Assembly (NCBI GenBank): GCA_003241875.1 | Contig: QBLU01000001.1 | Span: forward strand, 1-64,000 | Direction of reading: 5' to 3' | From: Alphaproteobacteria bacterium | Lineage (GTDB): Bacteria > Pseudomonadota > Alphaproteobacteria > Sphingomonadales > Sphingomonadaceae | DNA: 64,000 nucleotides | Part shown: one piece after another, positions 54,151 through 62,628 of the stretch | Numbering within the stretch: position 1 is the stretch's first letter | Layout of the letters: each line of letters opens with the position of its first letter | Made by a program: the position numbers and the translations under genes | The notes under the pieces: model-generated | Seen by the model: only the letters and a program-made list of their open reading frames with translations | Database searches by the model: none | What the model was told of the DNA's origin: nothing

Positions 54151-55043
54151 TGGCGACCCGCGCCCGCAGCACCGGCAAGGCGGTCGCCGCCGCCCCGCGC
54201 GACATCGCCCATTCGGGGTTCCTGGCGCATCGCGGCGGCCGCTGGCGCAAGGTTGCGCTCGGCCTGTCGGCGCTGGCCATCGCGGTCTATGCGCTGACCG
54301 ATCCGCAGCCGCGCCCCAACGGCGGCACCGCGACGGGCTATCTGCTCGGCAGCGTCGGCGCGGCCTTGATCCTGTGGCTCAGCCTCATCGGGCTTCGGAA
54401 GCGCATCATCACCACGCGGGCCTACTCGCTGAAGGGCTGGACCTCGGCGCATGTCTATCTCGGGCTGTCGCTGATCGTCGTCGCGACGCTGCACAGCGGC
54501 TTCCAGCTCGGCTTCAACGTCCATGGCCTCGCCTATCTGCTGATGATGATCGTCGTGCTGTCGGGGCTGTATGGCATCGCCGTCTATGCGACCCTGCCGG
54601 CGCAGCTGTCGGCGAACCGCAACGAGGCCACCCAGCCGCAGATGCTGGAGGCGTTGCGCGCGCTCGATCGCCAGCTCGACACCGCCGCCCAGCCGCTCGA
54701 CAAGGCCGAGGCCGAGCTGGTGCGGCTCAGCCTCGAACGCTGCGACGTCGGTGGCGGGCTGTGGTCGCGGCTGACCGGCCGCTATCCGCGCTGCGGCAAC
54801 GCCCGGGCGCGCGCGGCGGTGCAGGCCATCGTCGATGACCGGTTGCGCCGCGGCACCCCCGACGCGCGGCTGACGCAGATCCTGTTCCTGCTCGAACGCA
54901 AGGACGCGGCGCTGGCCCAGGCACGCCGGCATATCGGGCTCAAGACCCGGCTCGAGCTGTGGCTCTATGTCCATGTGCCGGCGACCTTTGCGCTGCTCGC
55001 CGCGCTGCTGGCGCATGTGCTCAGCGTCTTTCTCTACTGGTGA
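54150..55043 (+). CDS. Predicted di-heme cytochrome b-like membrane protein
   Basis: A 297-residue protein with five hydrophobic segments and a soluble helical, probably cytoplasmic, loop (~155-265). Helix 3 carries H101 and H115, and the last helix H275 and H289: both pairs are H-x13-H, the spacing for two b hemes stacked across the membrane in cytochrome b and ferric-reductase families. It is otherwise unfamiliar. Its ATG shares a base with the upstream stop codon. The likely role is to carry electrons between the cytoplasmic iron-sulfur protein and the periplasmic multiheme protein; this is inference. Confidence 0.8.
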   Translation: MATRARSTGKAVAAAPRDIAHSGFLAHRGGRWRKVALGLSALAIAVYALTDPQPRPNGGTATGYLLGSVGAALILWLSLIGLRKRIITTRAYSLKGWTSAHVYLGLSLIVVATLHSGFQLGFNVHGLAYLLMMIVVLSGLYGIAVYATLPAQLSANRNEATQPQMLEALRALDRQLDTAAQPLDKAEAELVRLSLERCDVGGGLWSRLTGRYPRCGNARARAAVQAIVDDRLRRGTPDARLTQILFLLERKDAALAQARRHIGLKTRLELWLYVHVPATFALLAALLAHVLSVFLYW

Positions 55044-55061
55044 CGGCATGAGCGTCGCGCC

Positions 55062-56942
55062 ATGAGCTTCATCGTCCGCCAGGTCGCCCGGCGCGCCGAT
55101 GGCGGCGACATCGTCCGCACGCGCAGCTTCGCCGCCGCCGAGATCACCGTCGGGCGCGGCACCGATTGCGACATCCAGCTCGCCGACCTCGGCATCATGC
55201 TTCGTCATGCCCGGCTGTCGCTGCTGTCCGACGGCCGCGTCGCCATCGAGGCGACGGGCGGCATCCCGCTCGAAATCGACGGCCGCTTCGTCAACCGCGC
55301 CGACCTCGATGTCGCCAGCGGCCCGGCGATCGCCATGGCCAGCCACCGGCTGACGCTGGCGCCGGGCGATGCCCCCGGCAGCGTCGCCGTCACCGCCGAA
55401 CGCGTCATCGCCGCCAGCGACGCCGCCGATGCCGGCGCCGAGACCGGCATCTTTTCCCTGCAGGGCACCATTCCGGGCAAGCGCCGCATGGCCTGGGGGC
55501 TGGTGCTGCTGGTTCTGATGGTCGGCCTGGCATTGCCGATCTGGTCGATGACCAGGCGGCAGACGCGGCTGCCCGACGCCATGGTTGCCGCCGCCGCGCA
55601 GCCGGGAGGCGCGGTCGCCCAACCCGTCGCCGCTGGCGGTTGGCGGCCCGACAGCGTCTGGTCGAGCGGGCCGCTGTCGGCCGCCCATGCCGGGCTCGCC
55701 CAGGATTGCGGCGCCTGCCACCAAAAGGCGTTCGTGTCGGTCACCGACGGCGCCTGTGTCGCCTGCCACAAGCCGGCGACCCTGCCCGCCCATGCCGCGG
55801 CCGACCGCATGGTGCGCGGGCGCCTGGCCGCCACCGGTGCCGCCGCGGCGCTGCACCAGGGCCTGAACCTGCCGGAGGGCCGCTGCGCATCGTGCCACAA
55901 GGAGCATGAAGGCCCGCGCGGGGCGCTGCTGGTGGCGGCGAATTTCTGCACCGATTGCCACGCCGGCCTGTCGACGCGGCTGCGCGATACCGCCGTCGCC
56001 GATGTGCCCGACTGGGCCGGGCATCCGCAGTTCCGCGCCACCGTGGTGCGAGACCCGTCGCCGACCCGCCCGCGTTTCGAGCGCGTCTCGCTCGCCGGCC
56101 GCCCGCGCGAGAACAACGGCCTGGTCTATCCGCACGAGCTGCACCTGTCGAAGACCAACAGCGTCGCCAACATGGTGCGCCGCCAGGGCCTCGCCGCGAA
56201 TGGCGCCCTCGGCTGCGGCGATTGCCACACGCCCGACAGCGACGGCATCGGCTTCAAGCCGATCACCATGGAGGGCAATTGCAGCGCCTGCCACGATCTC
56301 GCCTTTGCCCGCGACGGCGGCGTCGTCCGCACCCTGCCTCACGGCAAGCCGCAGCAGGTCGCCGGCATCGTCCGCGATTTCTATCTCGCCCAGGCGTTCA
56401 GCCCGCGCGCCGGGGTGCAGCGGCTGGCGTTCGAGCGGCGCCTGCCCGGCCAGCGCGCGGAGGCCGTGACCGCCGACCTGCGCCTGACCAGCCCCGGCGA
56501 GGCCCGGCTGCGTGCCGATGCCGCCATCACCGGCATCTTTTCACCGCGCGGCGTCTGTGCCGATTGCCATGCCGTGATCGACACCGGCGCAGCCGATACA
56601 GCGCGGCGCCACGCCATCGCGCCGGTGACGCTGACCGACCGCTACCTGCCCAAGGGGGCTTTCGTGCACAGGAAGCACCGCAGCCAGGACGGCCGCACCG
56701 GCGATGCCGCCTGCATCAGCTGCCACAAGGGCACCGCCGTCTCGAAGGCCGCGAGCGATGTGCTGCTGCCGCCGGTGTCGCAATGCCGCGAATGCCATGG
56801 CGCCACGACCGTCAAGACCAGGGTCGCGGCCACCTGCGCCACTTGCCACGCCTATCACCCTGGCGCCGACGGCCATGGCGGCCCGCCCGCCGCTCCGGCG
56901 CTGCCGACGCAGGTGGCGCTGCTGGCCCCCCGTTCCCGCTGA
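55062..56942 (+). CDS. Membrane-anchored decaheme cytochrome c with N-terminal FHA-like domain
   Basis: A 626-residue protein in three parts. Residues ~1-110 resemble an FHA domain (V-G-R-G-T-D-C-D-I-Q-L-A-D and L-R-H-A-R-L), although the Ser that normally contacts phosphothreonine is replaced by Leu. One membrane helix lies at ~144-163. The remainder contains ten CXXCH motifs, from residue ~216 to ~592, typical of cytochrome c3/NapC-like proteins. N-in/C-out topology would put FHA in the cytoplasm and the hemes in the periplasm. The ATG at 55062 follows the cytochrome b gene by 18 bases. Electron acceptor unknown. Confidence 0.9.
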   Translation: MSFIVRQVARRADGGDIVRTRSFAAAEITVGRGTDCDIQLADLGIMLRHARLSLLSDGRVAIEATGGIPLEIDGRFVNRADLDVASGPAIAMASHRLTLAPGDAPGSVAVTAERVIAASDAADAGAETGIFSLQGTIPGKRRMAWGLVLLVLMVGLALPIWSMTRRQTRLPDAMVAAAAQPGGAVAQPVAAGGWRPDSVWSSGPLSAAHAGLAQDCGACHQKAFVSVTDGACVACHKPATLPAHAAADRMVRGRLAATGAAAALHQGLNLPEGRCASCHKEHEGPRGALLVAANFCTDCHAGLSTRLRDTAVADVPDWAGHPQFRATVVRDPSPTRPRFERVSLAGRPRENNGLVYPHELHLSKTNSVANMVRRQGLAANGALGCGDCHTPDSDGIGFKPITMEGNCSACHDLAFARDGGVVRTLPHGKPQQVAGIVRDFYLAQAFSPRAGVQRLAFERRLPGQRAEAVTADLRLTSPGEARLRADAAITGIFSPRGVCADCHAVIDTGAADTARRHAIAPVTLTDRYLPKGAFVHRKHRSQDGRTGDAACISCHKGTAVSKAASDVLLPPVSQCRECHGATTVKTRVAATCATCHAYHPGADGHGGPPAAPALPTQVALLAPRSR

Positions 56943-57028
56943 CGCCTCGGAACCGCGTCGCCGCTCGATGGTAGTTGTCGCGTGGCAGTGTTCCGCCGCC
57001 CCAACTTCACGGTCAGGGAGAGTAGACC

Positions 57029-57799
57029 ATGCGTACCGTTACCGCGATGTTCGACAGCCGCGCCGAGGCCGAAGCGGCCCGCGACCGCCTCGCCCGCGCC
57101 GGGATCGGCGACAGCGATATCGCCATCCATGACGCGCACAGCCTCGGCAAGCCGGCGACCGGCAACCGCGAAACCGGCCAAAGCGAAGGCTTTTCCGATG
57201 TCCAGCGGCCGCCCGGCGGAGTCTATGGCGCCGAATTCGGTACCACCACCGATTATTCCGGCAATGTCGGGCTGCGGCAGCGCCAGACCGAGACCGAAAA
57301 CGCGCCGACACACCGCAACGCGCTCGGCGATTTCGTCGATGATCGCACCGGCAAGAGCGTTGCCGACAAGGAGGATGGCCTGCACCGCAATGCAATCGGC
57401 GACTTCGTCGATGATCGTACCGGCAAGAATGTTGCCGACAAGGAGGATCACCTGCACCGCACGGCGCTCGGCGACTTCGTCGACGACCAGGGCCACCGCC
57501 TCGGCCATGACGAGGATACGCATGCCGATCACAACCACCGCGGGGCCTGGGACAAGATCGTCAGCTTCTTTGCCGGCGACAGCCATGACTATGAGGAAGG
57601 CCTGCGGCGTGGCGGCCATCTGCTGACCGTCCATGTCGCCGATGGCGACGTCGATCGCGCCAGCGAGATCCTCGATGAGGATGGCGTCGTCGATCTCGAC
57701 GAGCGCCAGGCGAGCTGGCGCAACCAGGGCTGGAGCGCTGGTGCGACCGACGTTTCGGCCACCGGACGGCCGCGGGTGCGCTCGTACAGCCGCGACTGA
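57029..57799 (+). CDS. Stress-type protein with internal tandem repeats
   Basis: A 256-residue protein. The N-terminal R-T-V-T-A-M-F-D-S-R-A-E-A-E-A-A-R-D-R-L segment and a C-terminal half that includes H-L-L-T-V-H-V-A-D resemble general-stress (YflT/GSP17M-like) proteins. The middle (~95-160) is a 24-residue unit repeated nearly three times with the core H-R-N-A-L-G-D-F-V-D-D-R-T-G-K. It is acidic and His/Asp-rich. The ATG has GGGAG about 7 bases upstream. It stands alone after the redox module. Function unknown; stress protection is inferred from the terminal domains. Confidence 0.82.
   Translation: MRTVTAMFDSRAEAEAARDRLARAGIGDSDIAIHDAHSLGKPATGNRETGQSEGFSDVQRPPGGVYGAEFGTTTDYSGNVGLRQRQTETENAPTHRNALGDFVDDRTGKSVADKEDGLHRNAIGDFVDDRTGKNVADKEDHLHRTALGDFVDDQGHRLGHDEDTHADHNHRGAWDKIVSFFAGDSHDYEEGLRRGGHLLTVHVADGDVDRASEILDEDGVVDLDERQASWRNQGWSAGATDVSATGRPRVRSYSRD
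57311..57510 (+). repeat. 72-base coding tandem repeat
   Basis: Unit starts at 57311, 57383 and 57455 (exactly 72 bases apart); the third unit is truncated and diverged. Differences between units 1 and 2 are mostly silent third-position changes, so the protein sequence is conserved. Confidence 0.9.
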
Positions 57800-57807
57800 C
57801 GACTGTA

Positions 57808-57917
57808 TCGTCACCCCGGCGAAGGCCGGGGCCCATGAATCACGCATTCGAAGGCGCGGGTACATCGGTGCCGACAGCCGGTGGTCCATGGGCCCCGGCC
57901 TACGCCGGGGTGACAGT
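57808..57917. repeat. Palindromic dispersed repeat, family A, copy 4
   Basis: Left arm TCACCCCGGCGAAGGCCGGG-GCCCATGAA and an inverse arm ending GGGGTGACAG near 57916. It lies nine bases after the stress-protein stop codon and ~100 bases before the next gene. Confidence 0.9.
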
Positions 57918-58013
57918 TATGTTGGGCCCAAGCAAACCCACACTACCCCCGCACCCGTTCCCTTTGCCCGCCATTGCCTCTAGGAACGGCAGGGCTTGCA
58001 AGGGGGAACGGGT

Positions 58014-59612
58014 TTGCGCGCAGCGGACGGCGACGCTGTCATCATCGGTGGCGGCCACAATGGCCTGGTTTGCGCCGCCTATCTGGCCAGGGCCGGGCGC
58101 AAGGTCACCGTGCTCGAGCGCCGCGGCGTCACCGGTGGGGCCGCGGTCACCGAGGAATTCCACCCTGGCTTTCGCAATTCGGTGGCGAGCTACACCGTCT
58201 CGCTGCTCAACCCGCGGGTCATCGCCGACCTCGAATTGCACCGCCACGGGCTTCGCATCGTCAACCGGCCGTTCGCCAATTTTCTGCCGACCGACGATGG
58301 CCGCTATCTGCTGACCGGCGGCGGCGGCTCGATCGCCGAAGTCACCAAGTTCTCGGAAAAAGACGCTGCCGCCCTGCCCGCCTATGAGGCGCAGCTCGAA
58401 ACCATCGCCGACCTGCTGCGCGACCTGGTGCTGGAGATCCCGCCCAATCTCACCGACGGCGGCTGGCGCGACGCCATTCCCGAGCTGATCGGCGCGGCGC
58501 GGCTCGGCAACCGGCTGCGGCGGCTGACGATGGACGAGCGCCGGGTGCTGCTCGAGCTGTTCGCCACCTCGGCGGGGGAATTTCTCGACGGCTGGTTCGA
58601 AAGCGCGCCGTTGAAGGCGGTGCTCGGCTTCGACGGGATCGTCGGCAATTACGCATCGCCCTATGCAGCGGGGTCGGCGTACGTGCTCCTCCACCACGTC
58701 TTCGGCGAGGTCAACGGCGTCAAGGGCGCCTGGGGCCATGCCATCGGCGGCATGGGCGCCATCACCCAGGCGATGACCCGCGCCTGCGAGGCGCTCGGCG
58801 TCACCATCCGCACCGATTGCGAGGTCGCTGAAGTGCTGGTCGAGCGCGGCCGTGCCACCGGCGTCGTCACCGCCGCCGGCGACACCATTCGCGCCGGCCA
58901 CGTCGTTTCGAACGTCCACCCGCGCATCCTCTATGAGCGGCTGATCGAGCCGCATCACCTCGCGGCGGACTTCCTTGCCCGCATCGGCCGCTACAAATCC
59001 GGGTCTGGCACGTTCCGCATGAACGTCGCGCTGTCGGAATTGCCGAGCTTTACCTGCAAGCCCGGCCCCGGGGCGCATCTGTCGGCGGGCATCGTCCTCG
59101 CCCCCAGCCTCGATTACATGGAGCAGGCGTGGATCGACGCCCGCCGGACCGGTTGGTCGCGGGCGCCGATCGTCGAGATGCTGATCCCGTCGACCCTCGA
59201 CGACAGCCTGGCGCCGCCGGGCCAGCACGTCGCCAGCCTGTTCTGCCAGCATGTCGCGCCCGAACTGCCGAACGGCATGCACTGGGACGATCATCGCGAC
59301 ACCGTCGCCGACCTGATGATCGCCACCGTCGACAAGGCAGCACCGGGCTTTGCCGCCTCGGTGATCGGCCGGCAGATCAAGTCGCCGCTCGATCTGGAGC
59401 GCGACTTCGGGTTGATCGGCGGCGATATCTTTCACGGCAAGCTGACGCTCGACCAGCTGTTCTCGGCGCGGCCCATGCTCGGCCACGGCAATTACCGCGG
59501 GCCGTTGCGCGGCCTCTTCATGTGCGGCGCCGGCACCCATCCCGGCGGCGGCGTTACCGGCGCGCCGGGGCACAATGCCGCCCGCGCCATCCTCGCCGAC
59601 GGCCGGCGCTGA
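58014..59612 (+). CDS. Phytoene-dehydrogenase-like FAD oxidoreductase
   Basis: A 532-residue flavoprotein of the amine-oxidase/CrtI-like (PYROXD2-type) family: FAD motif V-I-I-G-G-G-H-N-G-L-V-C-A-A-Y-L and the C-terminal G-A-G-T-H-P-G-G-G-V-T-G-A-P-G signature. It lacks partner carotenoid genes here, so carotenoid desaturation should not be assumed. The first TTG (57996) is too close to the ribosome binding site; the TTG at 58014, 8 bases after AGGGGGA, is chosen. Substrate unknown. Confidence 0.9.
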   Translation: MRAADGDAVIIGGGHNGLVCAAYLARAGRKVTVLERRGVTGGAAVTEEFHPGFRNSVASYTVSLLNPRVIADLELHRHGLRIVNRPFANFLPTDDGRYLLTGGGGSIAEVTKFSEKDAAALPAYEAQLETIADLLRDLVLEIPPNLTDGGWRDAIPELIGAARLGNRLRRLTMDERRVLLELFATSAGEFLDGWFESAPLKAVLGFDGIVGNYASPYAAGSAYVLLHHVFGEVNGVKGAWGHAIGGMGAITQAMTRACEALGVTIRTDCEVAEVLVERGRATGVVTAAGDTIRAGHVVSNVHPRILYERLIEPHHLAADFLARIGRYKSGSGTFRMNVALSELPSFTCKPGPGAHLSAGIVLAPSLDYMEQAWIDARRTGWSRAPIVEMLIPSTLDDSLAPPGQHVASLFCQHVAPELPNGMHWDDHRDTVADLMIATVDKAAPGFAASVIGRQIKSPLDLERDFGLIGGDIFHGKLTLDQLFSARPMLGHGNYRGPLRGLFMCGAGTHPGGGVTGAPGHNAARAILADGRR

Positions 59613-59697
59613 TCCGCGGCCTTGCGCCGCTGCCGGTGTTGCGTCACGCTGCACCCGGGCGATGTATCCATCGCCCATGGGGGACGCTATCCGGCCG

Positions 59698-60540
59698 ATG
59701 CTGATCGCGCAGGTCACCGATATCCACCTGGGTTTCCAGCCGGACGACCCGGCGGAGCTGAATCGCAAGCGTTTCGACGATGTCCTGGCCAGCCTGCTGG
59801 CGCTCGACCCGCGCCCCGACCTGCTGCTCGCCAGCGGCGACCTGACCGAGGCCGGCACGCTGTCATCGTACCGCACGCTGAAAAGCCTGTGCGACGACCT
59901 GCCGTTCCCGGTGCTGCCGGCGCTCGGCAACCACGACGACCGCACGAATTTCTGCAGCGTGTTCAGCGATGTGCCGCTGATGGCCGGCGGCCACGTGCAA
60001 TATTGCCACGATGCCGGCCCGCTGCGGATCGTCGTCCTCGATACGCTGGAGGCGGGACGCCACGGCGGCAGTTTCGACGACACCCGTGCCGCCTGGCTCG
60101 ATGCGGCGCTGGCGGCATCGCCCAAGCCGACGATCGTCGTCCTCCACCACCCCCCGATCGAAACCGGCAATGGCTGGATGACCGAAAGTGCCGATGCCCC
60201 CTGGGTGGAGTTGCTGCGCGCGACGCTGGCGCCGCACCGCCATGTCATCCGCCTGCTGAGCGGCCACCTGCACCGCGCCATCGTTACCGGCTGGGGCGGA
60301 ACGACGCTGGCCGTCTGCCCGTCGACGGCGCCTCAGGTCGCGCTGGATTTCCGCGCCCTCGACGCCGACCGGCCCGATGGCCGCGACATGATCGTCGCCG
60401 AGGGGCCGGGTTTTGCGCTCCATTACTGGACCGGCCGCGACCTCGTCACCCATTTCGGCACCGGCGGCGACCATCCGGTGCTGGCGCGCTACAATGCTCG
60501 CATGCAGCCGACCGTCCGGCACATCCTGGCGGAACGCTAG
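59698..60540 (+). CDS. Calcineurin-like phosphodiesterase (CpdA/GpdQ type)
   Basis: A 280-residue metallophosphoesterase. The metal ligands are visible: D-I-H in V-T-D-I-H-L-G (N-terminus), G-D-L-T-E, G-N-H-D-D, H-H-P-P and G-H-L-H near residue 193. The class includes cAMP phosphodiesterase CpdA and glycerophosphodiesterase GpdQ; which substrate applies cannot be told. Several ATGs exist (59662, 59677, 59698); the last starts the conserved domain M-L-I-A-Q-V-T-D-I-H and has GGGGGA upstream. Confidence 0.88.
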   Translation: MLIAQVTDIHLGFQPDDPAELNRKRFDDVLASLLALDPRPDLLLASGDLTEAGTLSSYRTLKSLCDDLPFPVLPALGNHDDRTNFCSVFSDVPLMAGGHVQYCHDAGPLRIVVLDTLEAGRHGGSFDDTRAAWLDAALAASPKPTIVVLHHPPIETGNGWMTESADAPWVELLRATLAPHRHVIRLLSGHLHRAIVTGWGGTTLAVCPSTAPQVALDFRALDADRPDGRDMIVAEGPGFALHYWTGRDLVTHFGTGGDHPVLARYNARMQPTVRHILAER

Positions 60541-60544
60541 CGCC

Positions 60545-61324
60545 CTATTCGGCGCTGCCCGGCTCGGCGATGGCGCGATGCCGCTCGGCCATCACCGACG
60601 CCGGCACGACCCGCGAGGCCAGCACCTGGGCCTTGTTCTGCCAGCCGGAAATCACATGCGCATCGCCCGCCATCAGGCCGGCCCAGCCATCGCGCGCCAC
60701 CTTGCCCGGATCGGCCTTTTCATCGTTGCCGACCTTGGTATCGAGCATGTCGGCGCGGTCGAAGAATTCGGTTTCGGTCGGCCCCGGCATCAGGGTGGTG
60801 ATGGTGATGCCCTTGCTGTCCTTCAGCTCATTGCGCAGCGCGTCGGCAAAGCTGTCGATGAACGCCTTGCTGCCGTTGTAGACGGCCTGGAAGCTGCCCG
60901 GGATATAGCCGGCGATCGACCCGGTGATCAGCAGCTTGCCGGCGTCGCGCGCCACCATCGGCGTCAGCACCTGCTTCAGCAGGTACAGCGTGCCGGTGAT
61001 GTTGGTATCGATGACCCGCCGCCAGTCGTCGACATCCTGGTCGAGAAAGCCATGGCCGAGGCCGCGACCGGCGTTGGCGCAGACGAGATCGATCGGGCGG
61101 CCGGCGGCGCGGGCGATGACGGCGTCGACCCCCTCCAGCGTCGCCAGGTCGGCCTCCACGGCGTCGACCGCGACATTCTTGGTACGCAGGTCGGCGGCGG
61201 CGTCCTCGATCAGCGCCTCGTCGGCCACGATCAGCAGGTCGTAGCCGTTATCCGCAGCGATGTGGGCGAGTTCGAAACCGATGCCGGTCGAGGCACCGGT
61301 GATGAGGGCGAATTTGTCGGCCAT
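60545..61324 (-). CDS. SDR family NAD(P)-dependent oxidoreductase
   Basis: A 259-residue classical short-chain dehydrogenase. Cofactor motif T-G-A-S-T-G-I-G (residues 9-16), N-A-G near 86-88, and the catalytic S ... Y-N-G-S-K in A-V-Y-N-G-S-K-A-F. The gene is convergent with the phosphodiesterase gene and follows dnaN by 78 bases on the same strand. Substrate unknown. Confidence 0.92.
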   Translation of the reverse strand: MADKFALITGASTGIGFELAHIAADNGYDLLIVADEALIEDAAADLRTKNVAVDAVEADLATLEGVDAVIARAAGRPIDLVCANAGRGLGHGFLDQDVDDWRRVIDTNITGTLYLLKQVLTPMVARDAGKLLITGSIAGYIPGSFQAVYNGSKAFIDSFADALRNELKDSKGITITTLMPGPTETEFFDRADMLDTKVGNDEKADPGKVARDGWAGLMAGDAHVISGWQNKAQVLASRVVPASVMAERHRAIAEPGSAE

Positions 61325-61402
61325 GGTCTGTCTCCGATTGGGATGTGTCCCTAACCGGCAGACCAGAAAGCAAGTTCCCGGCCGTGCGACCCCGCGCCGC
61401 GA

Positions 61403-62524
61403 TCAGACCCGCATCGGCATCAGAACGTACAGCGCCCGGCTGTCATCGCTTTCGCGGATCAGCGTCGGCGCCGCGGCGTCGGCGAGATGGACGTCGACCT
61501 GGTCGCTGCCGACCTGCCCCAGGATGTCGAGCAGGTAGCGATAGTTGAAGCCGACCTCGAATTCCGGCGAAGTGTACTCGGCCGGCACTTCCTCGGCGGC
61601 GGTGCCGTTTTCGGGGCTGGTGACCGACAGCGTGACCTTGTCGCGGCCCAGCGCCAGCTTCACGGCGCGGGTCTTCTCGGTGGTGGCGATGGCGGCGACG
61701 CGGTCGACGCCTTCCGACAGGCTGCGGGTGTCGATCTTGAGGATGCGATCGTTCGCCGTCGGGATGACGCGGCTGTAGTCGGGGAAGGTGCCGTCGATCA
61801 GCTTGGACGTCAGCGTCGCTTCGGGGCTGAACCGGAAGCGGATCTTCGACGTCGACAGCGAGATTTCGATCAGCGTGTCGTCGGCGTACTCATCGAGCAG
61901 CTTGCGCACTTCGCCGACGCATTTGCGCGGCACGATGACGCCCGGCATGTTGGCGGCGCCGTCGGGCAGGTCGAGCTCGATGCGGGCCAGGCGGTGGCCA
62001 TCGGTGGCGACGGCGCGCAGCTTGGGCGACGCGCCCTCGACGGCATGGATGTAGATGCCGTTGAGATAATAGCGGGTTTCCTCGGTCGAGATGGCAAAGC
62101 GGGTGCTGTCGATCAGCTCGCGTAGTTCCTTGGCCGACAGGCTGAACACCGTCGGCAGCTCGGTTTCGGCGATCACCGGGAAATCGTCGCGCTTCAAAGT
62201 GGCCAGGCTGAACCGCGAGCGGTTGGCGACGACGGTCATCTTGTCGCCGGCGACGGCGAGTTCGACCTGGCTGCCTTCCGACAGCTTGCGGACGATATCG
62301 AACAAGGTGTGGGCACTGACGGTGGTGGCACCGTTGATGTCGATGGCGGCGGGGATGGTCTCCACGACCTGCAAGTCGAGATCGGTCGCCATCAGCCGCA
62401 AACCGTCGGACCGCGCCTCGATCAGCACGTTCGACAGGATGGGAATGGTATTGCGGCGCTCAACCACCGACTGGATGTGCGCCAGGCATTTCAGCAGCGT
62501 CGCGCGTTCGACCGTCGCCTTCAT
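61403..62524 (-). CDS. dnaN: DNA polymerase III subunit beta (sliding clamp)
   Basis: A 373-residue clamp with three equal domains, ending in the usual Y-V-L-M-P-M-R-V. It tethers the replicative polymerase and also binds ImuB/DnaE2 through clamp motifs. The ATG has AAGGA 7 bases upstream. dnaA and recF are not adjacent, so this is not the dnaA-dnaN-recF arrangement of many bacteria. Confidence 0.97.
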   Translation of the reverse strand: MKATVERATLLKCLAHIQSVVERRNTIPILSNVLIEARSDGLRLMATDLDLQVVETIPAAIDINGATTVSAHTLFDIVRKLSEGSQVELAVAGDKMTVVANRSRFSLATLKRDDFPVIAETELPTVFSLSAKELRELIDSTRFAISTEETRYYLNGIYIHAVEGASPKLRAVATDGHRLARIELDLPDGAANMPGVIVPRKCVGEVRKLLDEYADDTLIEISLSTSKIRFRFSPEATLTSKLIDGTFPDYSRVIPTANDRILKIDTRSLSEGVDRVAAIATTEKTRAVKLALGRDKVTLSVTSPENGTAAEEVPAEYTSPEFEVGFNYRYLLDILGQVGSDQVDVHLADAAAPTLIRESDDSRALYVLMPMRV

Positions 62525-62628
62525 TTACAGTCCTTGTTTGCCCGTAAGGGTTGTGTCGCGGGCGACTATAGCGAAGCGCGCGCATCGCGGTAGTGGCGAA
62601 GTGCAACGCGGCTGTTACAGGTGGCGGC

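Noticed and set aside
53868-56342. 824-codon open frame antisense to the redox module
   Set aside because: It is a GC-driven shadow: low-complexity Arg/Gly/Ala/Gln/Asp text without domains, opposite to genes with clear domains. The same applies to long antisense frames at 773-2401, 11038-13239, 18583-20370, 23570-25360, 39773-42313 and 52285-54111.
56949-56976. GGAAC ... GTT resembling an EcfG general-stress promoter before the repeat-bearing stress protein
   Set aside because: The spacing (20 bases) is longer than accepted for EcfG promoters (about 16-18), and the match could be chance.
58014-59612. Carotenoid biosynthesis function for the phytoene-dehydrogenase-like protein
   Set aside because: No crtB, crtY or crtE neighbours, and the sequence is closer to PYROXD2-like oxidoreductases than to CrtI.
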